DNA of 64,000 bases from Zygnema circumcarinatum (lineage: Eukaryota > Streptophyta > Zygnematophyceae > Zygnematales > Zygnemataceae), in contig CM074804.1 in NCBI GenBank assembly GCA_037447605.1, positions 4,785,613 through 4,849,612 of the forward strand, read 5' to 3'. Made by a program: the position numbers and the translations under genes. Shown here piece by piece: positions 37,210-53,023 of this stretch. The notes beneath the pieces are model-generated. The model was not told the origin of the DNA, ran no database searches, and was given only the letters and a program-made list of their open reading frames with translations. Every line of letters starts with the position of its first letter. The stretch's first letter is position 1.

Positions 37210-37558
37210 GGCTCCTCTCTTGTTCAAGATGGCAAGCAGCCGAATGTCGGGCGGGGGAGAGGCCTTCCAGAAGCCCCCCTCCGGCCTCCCTCCCAATTGG
37301 TCCACGTCGGATGGGGCTGCCACGTGGCACTTCCCGGACTCCACTCAGAAAGCGGTCCGACTCAACTGAAAGGTATATCATCGTACACTTTCCGTCATTT
37401 ACTAGACGGAAAGTGTACGGTCAAAGCCGACTGCGGTCGTACGAAATGAGAGAAAAAGAGGAGCCAAGGGTTTTCATACTTGCAGTGGAACCCTAAAGTG
37501 AGGGCCGAGGGAGGGATAGAGGGGGAGAGGTAGAGGGAGAAGGAGGGGGAGGGCAGCC
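37210..37558. promoter_or_regulatory. Short head-to-head promoter region
   Basis: It separates the start codons of the Rossmann/CIA30 gene (minus) and RPF1 (plus) by 349 bp, so one region probably serves both. It contains a perfect 14-bp inverted repeat (37383-37396 and 37405-37418, GTACACTTTCCGTC, loop of 8) and a telo-box-like AACCCTAAA at 37489-37497, about 60 bp before the RPF1 start. Telo-boxes are common in promoters of plant ribosome biogenesis genes. A purine-rich (GGGAGAGG) leader precedes the ATG. Confidence 0.6.
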
Positions 37559-40500
37559 ATGGCGAAGAGGGGTCGTGATGAAGATGGAGAGGAGGAGGAG
37601 AGAGAGGAGAAGAAGCCTGCGAGGATTATGCCATCCATGATAAAGAACAAGGAGAAGAGGTCAGCTGTTACGGCTAAGCTGCGAGTGGAGAAGAAGAAGG
37701 AGAAGAAAAAGAGGATAAAGGAGAGGCGGCGGAAGGAAGAGCAGGCAGTTGAGTTAGGAGAAGCGGTGAGTGGATTTTATTACTGTTCGGACGTCATGCG
37801 GGATAGTGAGGGAGGCAAAGGACTGTTAGGGTTTCGCGGGTTTGGGCTGGTTGGAGCTTAAGCGGGGCATTGCATCTCCTATGCGGAAATTTCGCATTTT
37901 GGTTTCGCCCTACATGCGCCATGTTTCTTTTGCATATAGAGGTGAAACGAGCCCGTTCCAACTGTTTCTCTCCCAAGTTGTTTGATTGCAGCCACCACCT
38001 CGCAAGACACCTCGAACAATTGAAAATACGAGGGAAGCGGATGAGACAGTTGTACAGGCGGATGATGAAGAGGTTTGTCCGCCATAACGTCCCTGAATGA
38101 AAGCGAATTCTGACTCTGGATAACCTTTCATGGACCAGGCCAAATGTCCTATGATGTAGATATATTTTATTTCATGTAGACTTGGGTAACTGTCGGCCCA
38201 TCATTTTCTAAGACATGTCCATGCTGTGGAGGCCTTTTTAAATTCAGCTGCAAGCAGATGATGCACAAGACGAGTTCAGCTCACATTTTGCCGGGGAAAT
38301 TCCTCCGCAAGTTCTCATCACTACTTGTCACAACCCATCTAAGGTGAGTTCCGCTATCGTATTGGTTGACAATACGACATGAACACTCCTTAGGAAGGAG
38401 TTCGGTGTGTGAAGGCGACGATAAGCTCTGGTTGATCTTAAATTGTACAATAAGGCGTGAACTCCCTCCAAAAGCTGCAAATTGAGCACGAAAGGTAGTA
38501 GGCTTCGTCGTAGAACTGCAGTGTGATGCTGAGGCATGCAGGTGTTGGCGTTTTTCGGCAGTTGATGCACCGCTTCATCGGCGAATTGCTAACTGTCATT
38601 CCAGGTGCGACTTTCTACGAGCGTGGAGATTACCATGTGAAGCAGGTACATGCTTTCGACTTCCTTAACACATCTGCGTCACCTTGAATGCAATTGATTT
38701 TGCTTTACCGTGACGAATCGCCTTAATATGAAGATCTATGAAGGTACTTATATGAAGGTCATAACACTATGACGGTGGTCGTATGTTGTCTGTCGCTCTC
38801 AATCTTGACTTAGACGTCTACAGTTACTGTGAGGCGTTTCAGCTACAGGTAATGAAGGGAGCTGTTCAGAAGTGGCCTTTGCAAGAACTGAAATCTGCTT
38901 ACAAATTTGCTGGGGTAGACCAGAACCTGTTAATGTCTCAGTTGACAATTGATTATACTAGTCGTAGCAGATAACAGTCGTGCACTTTTCCATTTATGAC
39001 ACATCGACGCCATATACCTGAAGTTTTGAGAAGGTTTATCAGAAAGTTTGAGCTACAGGGGGCAATGTTTTAACCACTTTTTGTAGGATGAGTCGTAGCC
39101 TGAGATTCCGAATTTTTTGGTCCATGAAAGAATGAAACCTTTTTTCCTTATTTCGATTTCCCTAGAGGGACTTTGCAAAAAATATTGACAAATTCGCAAG
39201 ACATGAACAAGTCATACTGTACGAGCTTGTGCTCTTGCAGTACCAAACACCTGGCTGGTTGGGCAATTTCAACAGGATGGCCTTAGACAGTACTAAAAAA
39301 GTGAATACAATGCATAAATGTTTGGCCGTTAAATTTGACTGTTGAATGCAAGAAGTCCCCGTTGGTTCTCCTTGCACTGGATATCCTCTTGCATCTTATG
39401 ACTTTCAGACACTAGAGTGTAATGTTGAGGATTTGGCCATTTTTTGCAGATTGTGAAGTATGCGACCAATCGCGATTTCACTGGGATGATTGTTATCAAT
39501 GAAAATCGCAAACGGCCAAGTAAATCCTTAAGCCCCTTGTCTTACGCGAATTCGCTCTAATTTGCGCGATCATGGCTTTTGAAAATTTGACAATGATGCG
39601 GGTTGTTTATATGTTTTTGCACTCTCTAATCTCTCTTATGTGCATGGTGAAATCGCCTCTGCCATCAATTGGTGGCGCCAAGGGGGGTAGACAAAAAATT
39701 GGCTTTTACGCTTATATTGATGCGTAACGTGTTGCTTTACCGCAGATGGGCTGCTTCTTATTAACCTGCCTGATGGACCAACCGCACACTTTAAACTCAG
39801 CAATCTGGTCCTCAATAAAAAAATTAAGGTGGCTAGCAATCAGCTTTTCCTTGCATGGCTATTTGGGTTAGTTAGTTGAAATCACCGTGAGGAGTGGGAG
39901 GGAGTTCTTTGATATTTACTTGAACTGGTGGAGAAATGCGACGGGTCTCTATTTTGACTTAGTTTTGCATGTCATGCCTCTGTCATTTCAGAATCTTTAC
40001 ATGTTTTCAGCCCTTCTGTCTTCTTTATCCGTCCTTTTCACTTTCCCTCTTTCTCTTCTGTCTCGCACTTTACTGTTTTACACTCTTTTCCCTCATTATC
40101 TTTTCGCCTGTGCATATCAGATGTTTTTTCTCATTCGCTCCTTGTCTTGGAAGAGGGTAGATTTTCTCATCGTCCAATTTCCTGAATTTTTTCATATACT
40201 TCTGACATTGCTGTTCGGGCTGGCTGTGCAGGGCCATGGAAAGCCTAGCAGACACCAGCCTGAGCTTATACTCAATAACTTTTCCACAAGGCTTGGCCAT
40301 CGAGTGGGCAGGTAGGCGTTTTCATGCCTCTCTTTAACAGAGGGAGCCTGGCCCTATAATCGGCATGGGGGAAAGGCTGGGTGCAATGTGTATTCTGCGT
40401 CGTATGCAATACGTAAAATCGAGCTAGTAGTCAAACTCTAAAGATGTGAGGCAATGGGGCAAGCTTCTGTTTTAGGATGTCTCTTAAGAATGCAGAAGAG

Positions 40501-41623
40501 GGATGTGGCATGCGGAGCAGGTTTCTAGCTGCACTTTTTCCACAAAATCCGCAGTTCCGAGGCCGCAGAGTGGTCACCTTTCACAATCAAAGAGACTTCA
40601 TTTTTTTCCGGCACCATCGGTAAGCCGTCTTCTCGTTTGGCCACTCCAAAGCATGGGCTCGAAGAACTTTGAGGCTGCATTTAGAAGTCCAGGCTTCTTC
40701 ATGCTTTCTCATAAAGTCTCACTAATAGTTGAAGGTGGCCTTCACCTGTTATGCATAAGTTTGGCTAGGCCATCCACTGTGACCCCTTTCTTGTCTTGGT
40801 CGTCATGGAGGACCCTTTTTCACAAGAGGCAAACCGAATTCAGTTCACTCCTGCTTTTTGGTGCAGGTACATTTTTGAGGCGAGAGATGCAAAGGATGCA
40901 AAGCCAAAAGCAAAGAGCAACGAGAGTAAGGAAAGGAAACAGCCTAAGGAGCCGCCTAAGGAAGTTATTGCTCGGCTACAGGTGAGTCAATGTGACACAA
41001 CTGATGCCTTTCCTGGCAAGCTTTCACCATGCACAAATTTCACCCTTTTCATTTAGCAGGTCACACCCGGGAGGATTTTGAGGGAAGGGGAAAGTGGGAA
41101 GATAGCCAAAAACCTGTGCGCTTGCTCTTCCTTGAATTCAATCGATAAGCAACTCCTTCAGCTTACCTCTAGGCAAAAAGTACTGGGGGTTTGCTTGCCT
41201 AGTTTTTGCCCTGCACGAGGATTTGCCAAACCAAAATGCGATCTTTGGACACTGGTTCGCGCAGGAATGCGGACCACGCTTCACGTTGAAATTGTTGAGC
41301 TTGCAACACGGTACATTCGATTCAAAAGGAGGAGAGTATGAGTGGGTACACAAGGTGAGGTCACTTTGGGGAAATGCGATCTGTCTGCCGAAGGATGCAG
41401 ATTTGGAAAATGGTTCTCATGAGAAAAAACACAAGAATCCCCCATTCTCTCCCTCGCACACACACGCACAGGCCATGCAGTGTACCACTAAGCATGTGTA
41501 CATTTGCTCGAAGGTGTGGATGTACGGAAGTGTGCCGTTTCTCATCGTGACTGCTTGTTGGCGGGCCTGCTTGTGGTTCTGCAGCGTGATATGGACACAA
41601 GCCGGAGGCGGTTCTTCTTGTGA
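37559..41623 (+). CDS. RPF1: Ribosome production factor 1, Brix-domain protein
   Basis: Nucleolar factor needed for maturation of the large ribosomal subunit. Exons: 37559-37765, 37992-38072, 38248-38343, 38562-38645, 39450-39519, 39746-39828, 40232-40311, 40521-40619, 40867-40981, 41265-41354, 41585-41623; 347 residues, the usual length, with all phases in agreement. The N terminus is highly charged ([13 protein letters not shown], then a Lys/Arg-rich helix to about 66), with [15 protein letters not shown] after it. The Brix domain runs from about 129 to the end. Signature segments are [72 protein letters not shown] and [17 protein letters not shown], ending [19 protein letters not shown]. 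An acidic segment precedes EFSSHF (about 93-110). It is divergent from the Rossmann/CIA30 gene. Confidence 0.93.
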
Positions 41624-42382
41624 TCAGGGACAGCCTCCGCATGTTACAGTGACTGAACTTGGGAGAGGCAGTGAGGCCATCCGTGTTGTCATCGTCAGCA
41701 CATCATCACTGGCCTCCTTCATTTTTGAAGTAAACGTGGGACCTTGTTCGTTTTGCTAGATACGAACATCACTTGTTTTCTAGACAAGTGCGCCGAACGA
41801 ATGGGCAATTGCGTCCGGTTGTAATCGGGGTTCGTTTTGAATCACACGACACACGGACTTGTTTTTAGGCTGTATGCATTTTTAAGGAAATTTGACGAGA
41901 GCAGTCTTGATTTTTTCTCGAGTTGTTTCCACCCTACATCTTTCAAACGCCTTAACGGGTTAGTGAGATGGTTGTCGACTGTTTGGCTTGAGCTCCAAGA
42001 GGATGTGTCATCTGGGCAGTTTGTAGTCCACGCCGCTGACTCGGAATTTGTATCCTGCAGCCGAAAAGGAAACGGTTGCCTCCACTAATAAAGTTCAAAC
42101 AATGTACATAAGACTACAAGGCTTTCACAGCAGCTTCACACTTTTTCTGAACCCTAACCGCCCGTTTGCTCTCCGCCCCACAATCCTCGTTCATCTTGTG
42201 AAAACACAACCCCGGAAAAAAACCCTAAATCCTAAAAGACCTGAGAACAGGCCTGGTCGTACATAACGGTAACGACTTCCATAGAGCCGGCGAAGACCCA
42301 GCTTCAAGAAATCCGCAGATTGTTTCGTCGGTAGGGAGTGTCGCTCGATAAAACCCTAAGCCCTGGAACGTCCTCTCACTTA
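41624..42382. other. Convergent intergenic region
   Basis: It lies between the RPF1 stop and the stop of the cwf21 gene, so it contains both 3' untranslated regions. Several CCCTAA-like motifs occur at 42148-42360. No additional gene is visible. Confidence 0.5.
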
Positions 42383-44043
42383 TTATCGGCTGCTCCTTTT
42401 ATTCCGCCTCTCAGACTCCTCTCTCTTAGAGGCTCTCTGTTCCTCCTCACTCAATTCCCCATCTTCCACCTCCCTCCGTGCCTTCTCTCTTCCACTCTTA
42501 TCCTCTCCTCTCCTGCTTTGCTTCGAGGACCTTCTCTCTTTCTCCTCCTTCTCGTCCTGTCGCTTCTTCTTATCCGACTTCCTGTCATCATCCTCATCAT
42601 CTCTGCGCCGCTTCTCTCCTTCATCCCCTCGCTTTCTCCTCCTCCCCTCATCGTCGCGCTCCCTCTCTCTGTCCCTCTCCCTCTCCCGATCCTTCTCCCG
42701 CTCTCGATCCTCCCTTTCCCTCTCCTTCTCCCGCTCCCTCTCCTTCTCCCTCTCTCTCTCCCTTCTCCTTGCTTCCTTCTCTGCCTCCAACTCCCTCCTC
42801 CTCTTCTCCTTCTCCGCTTCCTCCCGAACTGCGATGCGCTCCTTCCTCTGCTGCATCTGAAGCTCATGATCAAACGCTTCTCCCTCCTTCACTTCCTCGA
42901 GATCAAGCGCAGCTTTCATCTTCTCCAATTTCCTCTCTTTGCGAGCAGCAATTTGATGCGTTTGCATTTCCATTGCCCTGAAATCAAACAGTTTTCATGC
43001 AAGTGGAGGAAAAAAATTAGCATTTTGAAGTCTCCAACATAAAAGACCTAAGTGAACGCATGCCTGCTGTCTGCCAAAGGGCCATGACAGTAAGCTCGCC
43101 ATAAAATACCTAATTAGTGCCGCTTTCCGAATTAAGAAGACAAGCGAGATAGACTGCAAACCGTAGTACGAGTGACAGGCAGAAATAAAATAAGCCACAA
43201 AAAAAACAAAGGCGCCGGCCTGTAAGAATCTCTCTCCGTTAACTCCCTTGTCTCTCTTTCGCTCTCTCTCGCCCCTCTTGTCAACCCCTCACTTTGTCTG
43301 AATGCCAGAGCATATTCTACAGGCCACCCTCTTCCACGCCTAATTCCCCAGTCATCCTCCCGAGGAAAACCTAACGACCGGCAATCTCTTTCTCTCCTCG
43401 TCCCCCTCCCCCTTCCCTCTCCTCCCCTGCCCTCCTCCAACTTTCCCCACTCCTCCGCTCCCCTTCTCTCTCAGCCTGCAACCCGTCCTCCTCCCTCCCC
43501 TCTCACTCCCCTCCTCACCCCTTCCCCACTCCTCTTCTCCCATCCTCCCTCTCCCTGCAACCCATCCCCTCCTTCCCTCGTCCACTCCCCTCCTCCCGCC
43601 TTCCCCACGCCTCCCCTCCTCTCCTCCCTCTCCTTGCAACCCACCCCCTCCCACTCTCCCCCACTCCCCACCTCCCCACTTCGCCTCTCTCATCTCCCTC
43701 CTCCCTCCACTCACCTTCCCACCTCCCCATCCCCCGCGCGCTCCCCCGCCTCCTCCAGCTGCCTCCGCACTTTGGCGAGCTCGTCCTGTATCTCCGCCTG
43801 CTCGTAGCCCCTCTCCAAGAGCTCATCTTCGAGCTCCGCGAGCTTCACCTCGATCTGCCGCTTCCGGTCGTGCTCCAAAATGTCGCGGTTGGCCTTCCGG
43901 GTCACCCCCCCCGCGCCCTGCCCCTCGCCAAACTCCTTCAGCTCCACGCGTGCAGGGCGCGCTCTCACATTGAACTTGTTCGCCTGCACATAGCCGTTGG
44001 TGCCGGAGCCGCGCGCAGTTTGGAGACCGATTCCGTTGTACAT
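42383..44043 (-). CDS. cwf21-domain pre-mRNA splicing factor (CWC21/SRRM2-like)
   Basis: Predicted 307-residue spliceosome-associated protein. There are two exons, 44043-43715 and 42977-42383, joined in phase 2, ending in a stop. The N terminus (MYNGIGLQTARGSGTNGYVQ) is the strongly conserved start of this family, and KFNVRARP follows. The cwf21 domain, about residues 55-105, contains RDILEHDRKRQIEVKLAEL, then ELLERGYEQAEIQDELAKVR. The second exon encodes a long Arg/Glu/Lys/Asp-rich coiled or disordered tail with ERER and RRDDE blocks, as in plant orthologues. The family is known to bind Prp8/Snu114 in yeast. The single intron is strongly pyrimidine-rich on the plus strand. A telo-box lies in its 5' flank. 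Confidence 0.9.
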
Positions 44044-44235
44044 GACGCCAGCGAGAGTGAGAGGGCGAGAAGAGAGGGGGAGGGGAGCTTTGGGGGAAGA
44101 GAGGGAGGGAGTGGGGGAGGGAGAGGGGGAGGGAGAGGAGGGAGGAGGTGGAGATGGAGGTGTGGAGGGTTCAACGGAGGGTTCAGACGCGCTCTCCAGG
44201 CGCGATCTACGCTCTTCCCTCCCCTTCCCCTCCGA

Positions 44236-44244
44236 TTAGGGTTT
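44236..44244 (-). promoter_or_regulatory. Telo-box upstream of the cwf21 gene
   Basis: AAACCCTAA on the minus strand, about 190 bp upstream of the start codon. Such boxes are frequent in promoters of plant genes for RNA processing and translation. The intervening leader is purine-rich on the plus strand. Confidence 0.5.
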
Positions 44245-44389
44245 GGGGGGCCCTCGCCAGAAAACAGCGCGGCACGCAGCTCTTAAGTGGCGCCACGTGT
44301 CCGTACGGTCCGCGCGCATGGCCGTACGCCCACGTGCCTGCTTCGTACGAATGGTCAAGTACGGAATTCGTAATAGTGTACAGTATTTT

Positions 44390-45270
44390 AGTTCAGAGAA
44401 TGATACAGTCTCCCCCTTTTTCGATATCCTCGCCCCCTTTCCGGGAAAATTCGTTCTTTCATTTTGGCTAACTTCTCCCCCTGCTTCAGATATTTCGGGA
44501 GGAGATATCCTCGCCCCACTCCGCCCCGCCCTCTCCTCCCTCTCGGGCCATTTTGAGTATGTTGACGGTAACAAATGTTCCAATTGCAAGCAAGCAAGCC
44601 ACAACTTAAGAACTTGCACTAATTAAAGAAAAGAAATGCTTTTCCCTAGTCATAGAGTGCTCTATGGCTTAATATCAAGTCCGAAGGATGGGCTGCCGGG
44701 TTCAAAGTGATTTGGGCAATTTCTCCTATGTTTAAAATATGCGCTCTCTTGCAAGCTTCTCCCTCTTCGCTCCCTCCTCCCTCCCTCCCTCCCTCCTTCC
44801 TCTCCCCTCCTTCCCCCCTCTCCCCTCCCCCTCCCATCCCTCCTTTTGAGGAATGTTCTGGCAAGCTAGCTCAGCGTTGTAGTTTTGTACTCTGTACTGT
44901 AGGCTCCAAATGCGCAAACGCTTAGTCGAGTTTTTCTTTATTTAAGAACTTTTTATTCTGTGTTTACCCTTTGTTTCCATTGAAATGCATTATGTTCGAT
45001 TGTGGATGTGAAGCTCTATGATGATGTAATGGCTGGCTTGCTTTGCTTTGCTTTGCTTCTCTCTTTCTTTCTCTCTCTTTCTCTGCTATGCTTTGTCCTC
45101 TCTCTGCGAATGTGTTTGCGGACATTGCGTTGATGTACGAGAGGAGAAACAAAAAAAGGGGGGGGCGAGGGAGAAATTAGTCAAAATGAAAGTACGAATT
45201 TTCCGAAAAAGGGGGCGAGGAGGATATCCAAAAAGGGGGGAGACTACATCATTCTCCTTTAGTACTCGGC
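44390..45270. mobile_element. Foldback-like element with GATATCCTCGCCCCC arms
   Basis: The left arm (about 44390-44480) has AGAGAATGATACAGTCTCCC, then CGATATCCTCGCCCCC and GAAAATTCGT. The right arm (about 45165-45268) has the inverse in the same order. The interior includes a (CCCT)n stretch (about 44772-44835) and a repeated TTTGC run near 45037-45056. I could not find a clear target-site duplication, so the exact limits are open. Confidence 0.6.
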
Positions 45271-45294
45271 ATTTTTAAGAACAATAAAATCGGG

Positions 45295-46177
45295 GTAACT
45301 CTACTGCACCCCCGCGTTTTGTCTTTCGCACCCCCGTTTTGAAAATTTTGCCTGCCCGTTTTGGGTACCCCCCAGTTTTGAATATTTCGGGAAAAAATCT
45401 TTTTCCCGCCCCTTTCGTCCCCTCCGCTGCCCCCTGTTGCGAAACGCGATAAAACTAAATGTATGATCGTTCGTTTATGTCCCCGGTTGCCTTTTAACGG
45501 TAAAGTTTATGGGTGGGTACCGGGAGGTGTCGAGTTCGGTTGTTTGTATTCCCCCTCCCTTCATTATTTTTGGGACATTCCATCCCCTCGTTTTCTCCTT
45601 TTCACTATTGACTTCCAACAATGTGCGACAAAAGAAAAGAGGATTTGCATTGGTCTCAAGATGGTGAGGCCATCAAATAAACATGGACAAAGTCAACATG
45701 GGAACCACAAGAAATTGGTCGCAAATGAAACAAGCACAAAATAAAAAAACTAGGAACAAAAAACTAAACTAAACTAAGCTTGAGTACAAAAACGCAACCT
45801 TAAACACAACTGCAAAGGTCACCAATGTTGGGCAACTGTTGCTCTCTGTTTTCAGGTTACCCCTAATTAAGGCAAGATCTTAAATTGTGGCCTGCTTGTT
45901 TGCAATTGGAACATTTTTTCCCTTCAACGTACTCGAAATAGCTCTTGTCCCGGCTGATTGCCAAACTGCGCGCGCCAGAAGGTCGGCCTCGTTCCTTCAT
46001 AACCGGGGGAGGGTTTTGCAACCGCAATGGTTCGAGGGGGGGCAGCGGAGGGGACGAAAGGGGCGGGAAAAAGATTTTTTCCCGAAATATTCAAAACTGG
46101 GGGGTAACCAAAACGGGCAGGCAAAATTTTCAAAACGGGGGTGCGAAAGACAAAACGCGGGGGTGCAGTAGAGTTAC
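45295..46177. mobile_element. Foldback element with GTAACTCTACTGCACCCCCG arms
   Basis: The left arm, about 45295-45445, and the right arm, about 46005-46177, are long inverted copies (GCACCCCCG, GAAAATTTTGCCTGCCCG, AATATTTCGGG, CCCGCCCCTTTCGTCCCC). The interior holds a copy of the dispersed repeat (45661-45830). The right end runs into an assembly gap, and the sequence after the gap repeats the last 70 bases. The true right limit is therefore uncertain. Confidence 0.68.
45661..45830. repeat. Dispersed repeat copy inside a foldback
   Basis: It shares GCCATCAAATAAACATGGAC, CAACATGGGAACCAC and AAATTGGTCGCAAA with the copy at 62629-63190, and ends near TGCAAAGGTCACCAATG. The block order is the same. 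Confidence 0.6.
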
Positions 46178-46187
46178 NNNNNNNNNN
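46178..46187. other. Assembly gap (10 N) flanked by a duplicated 70-bp tract
   Basis: The 70 bases before the gap (46108-46177) and after it (46188-46257) appear identical. The likeliest reason is two contig ends carrying the same sequence that were scaffolded without merging. The apparent tandem duplication is therefore suspect. Confidence 0.9.
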
Positions 46188-46256
46188 CCAAAACGGGCAG
46201 GCAAAATTTTCAAAACGGGGGTGCGAAAGACAAAACGCGGGGGTGCAGTAGAGTTA

Positions 46257-46787
46257 CAGTGGGGGGTCCTCGTATTTACCACCCCAAGGAGTGCGTCCTC
46301 AATATTTTCGCCCCAATTTTGCCGAAACCACTTTTTTGTACGGTAACTTGTGTTAGCCGCACTGTCCGTACTGTTCGTGTTGTCCGTACTGTCCGTACTA
46401 TCTGTACTAGCCGTTACGGGCTTTCGCAAAACTCACCCAATCTCCCCGCTCGTGCCGCCGTAAGAGGCGCTCGCTCTTCTCCCCGTCTTCTTGACTTCGA
46501 TACGATATGACACGATACGATATGACACGATACGATACGGTCAATACGATACGAAACTCCCCGATGGTTGGATGACGACAGTATGTACGACAATATATGC
46601 GTCATGATATGTCACGATACGATACGATGCTAAATGATACAGTACGATATGGTACGGTGCGATACGTACATGAACTCTAACATAATACCGCCCGTCTATT
46701 CGTAACACGAACCTTATATATGCGAATTTAATATTTTCGCCTCATTTTGCCCGGAACCAGGGTGGAAAATATGAGGACCCCCTACTG
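46257..46787. mobile_element. Tc1/mariner-like MITE with CAGTRGGGGGTCCTC ends
   Basis: The left end CAGTGGGGGGTCCTCGTATT and the right end, read inversely as CAGTAGGGGGTCCTCATATT, match with few differences. TA flanks both sides (46255-46256 and 46788-46789). The CAGT terminus with TA duplication fits a Tc1/mariner-type non-autonomous element. The interior includes simple GATACGATA-type repeats. Confidence 0.65.
46495..46665. repeat. Degenerate ACGATACGATATG repeat array
   Basis: Multiple loosely tandem units of ACGATACGATA with small insertions, inside the MITE at 46257-46787. A similar array of independent arrangement occurs at 54476-54690. Confidence 0.75.
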
Positions 46788-46789
46788 TA

Positions 46790-48244
46790 CCCTAAAATCG
46801 AGCCAAAAGGTACAAAATGATGTACGGTGTGTACGGACGACAAGACACGTGGCGTGGGGTCGCCTGCCATTGGCCAAAGTCGAACCGCACTGCGATTGGA
46901 CGTCACGAGACGTGACGTGATGTGACGTCATGCGGTGACGCCATCGGGATCTGCTCCGTCTTCTGACAAGGAATCTTGACCTTTCCTTCCTTCCCTTATG
47001 TCTTCTTTTTTTTGGTTTGTTGAGAAGAATTTCCAATCCCCGAGTAGTGCATAACACGGACGGGAAAATGGCATGGAACTCACGATGGCCAGGCCATCAA
47101 ATGTACATAGACAAAAGCAGCATGGGCATAACTTGCTCCATGCGTAGAAAGATTGAGCCCCATCCGAATCAAAGGCGGAACCAAAAGAATTGGAGGATTT
47201 TGTCCAGGGTTCTTAGGGTGGCAACCAATTTCTTTCAGGCAGAGACAGACACCACCGGCTGCATTGTTGCGTTGGACTGACACTGTGGCCGTGTGCAATC
47301 TTTGTATTCGGTGAATGGCTTTGAAACCAGCGACCTCCCCGGCACTTAATTTCTGGGCTTATTCTCGTTCTTGCGTCTACTGTTCACATCGACTATCGTC
47401 TGGGCCTATCTATTTGGCTGAATCTTCGAAGACTATCTTTCTTTCTTATTTTTCCCCAGAAACTTTACTTTCCCGCTGACGCTCTCTCTTCTTTTATATC
47501 CTTCAGCTCTTTCTCTTCTCCGAAAGGGATACCTTTTTCTAAATTTTGTCAGGTTTCTCGGACAAGAAAAAGGTAAGGATTTGGCATTTGGCATTTGGCA
47601 TGAAGTGGCCCTTACATTTACTTTTTTGACATCTGCCGAATTCTGACATGGCCCTTACCAGGCGTGCCGCGTGCTGGCCGGGTCAGGTACACCAAGATGA
47701 GCCCGAACCAGCCGGATTTCTGAGCTTGATATAAGGGTTAAACGGTAGACGGAACGAAGCCCCGTTTCAAAGGAGCTACATTTGTTCATATCCGACAACA
47801 ATACAGATCCGGGGGTTTTTCAAGTACTATAGGATTCATCTGAAAATGATTCAAATCTATTTAATAGTAGAGAGCAAGCTGTTTTATCTCCAATTAGGCT
47901 TCCAATAAAACGGATTCTCTCTATCGATAAACTTAATTGTTAAAATGATTCAAATCTGCAAAGCTATATCTTACAACTATCTTCACTCAAAGTCTCCTTG
48001 CCGCACTGCTAAGTTATGGTAGTTGCAACCGTACTTCGTTTCCAATTATGGCTGGTGAAGACCTCTTAATACGATCAGTCTTCAAGGTGACTCCATAGTT
48101 GGACCATCATCCTGACATAAAATGCAAGAGCATTGACAAACAGGGAAGCGATTCAAAGGCAGCCGTGGCGGTTCCATGCCGGCAATTTCTCCTTGGGGGA
48201 TATGGCCACCCTTTCATGTTTCAATGAGTTGGAGCAACTCCAAC
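46790..48244. other. Intergenic, 3' flank of the CDPK gene
   Basis: It contains a partial dispersed-repeat copy at 47063-47130 (CACGATGGCC, GCCATCAAATGTACATAGAC, AGCAGCATGGG) and otherwise no recognised feature. The right part should hold the 3' untranslated region of the kinase gene. Confidence 0.45.
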
Positions 48245-52281
<4,037 letters not shown>

Positions 52282-53023
52282 GCTGCAGACGCCTCTTTAT
52301 CCTTCGCCTGTTAAAATGGTAGCCCTTCTGTACTGCTTCTCCTGTCCTCCCGCCTCCCAGTCCTCACCCTTTCTTCTCCGCTTCCTGCAGCCTGAAGACC
52401 GCTTCCTGCTGACACAGCCTTGCACCTGCAGCCTGAAGAAAGCAGAACGCAGTAACCGAGTCGCAAGGAGTTGACTGACTTCCGCTGACTCTCTTTCGAG
52501 GCGGCGGGCGGCGACTGCAGCGCATTGAGGCGCTCGGGGTTGTCAGACTTAAGAAACGTCAGTATGTCTGCGCGTAAAATTTACGCAGAACGAGTACTCC
52601 GGTCATATTGCGATCCGGGTGCAGCGGAGTACTTCCGTAACTTTATTTTTCGGAATGCTTTTCGTAAGATTTCGCTTTGTCGGACATGCTCTACTGGAGG
52701 GGGGCCGCCCCGGCGCGCTGTTGCGTGGTTACAAGTGTACCGTACGCGGGTCATTTCGAGGGGGGTTTGCCCAGGCCGACCTGGCGGCGACCAACAAACC
52801 ACAAACCACAAACCGCAAACCGCAAACTGCAGAGCGTGCCGCGTCAACTGGTTTGCACACGCAGTGGTGACTTTCAAATCCATTGGCCAACGTGGCATCG
52901 TGTCATTGGCTGCACCGATAGTGTACGGTATCGCCTGGCTTCGGCGCGGGCCGCAGACGAACGTGCGGGCGGGCGGGCGGACGGACGGACGGACGGACAG
53001 TTGGTTGGCTGGTTGGTTCCGAG
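52282..53023. other. Upstream region of the CDPK gene
   Basis: It presumably contains the promoter and 5' leader. A short AAACCACAAACC-like run occurs near 52794-52825 and a (GGAC)n run near 52974-53000. No gene is evident. Confidence 0.45.

Noticed and set aside
42338-43042. Plus-strand Leu/Pro/Ser-rich frame of 234 residues
   Set aside because: Exact antisense shadow of the Arg/Glu-rich second exon of the cwf21 gene.
43352-43826. Gly/Arg/Glu-rich minus-strand frames between the two cwf21 exons
   Set aside because: They lie mostly in the pyrimidine-rich intron of the cwf21 gene and read through low-complexity CCCTCC sequence.
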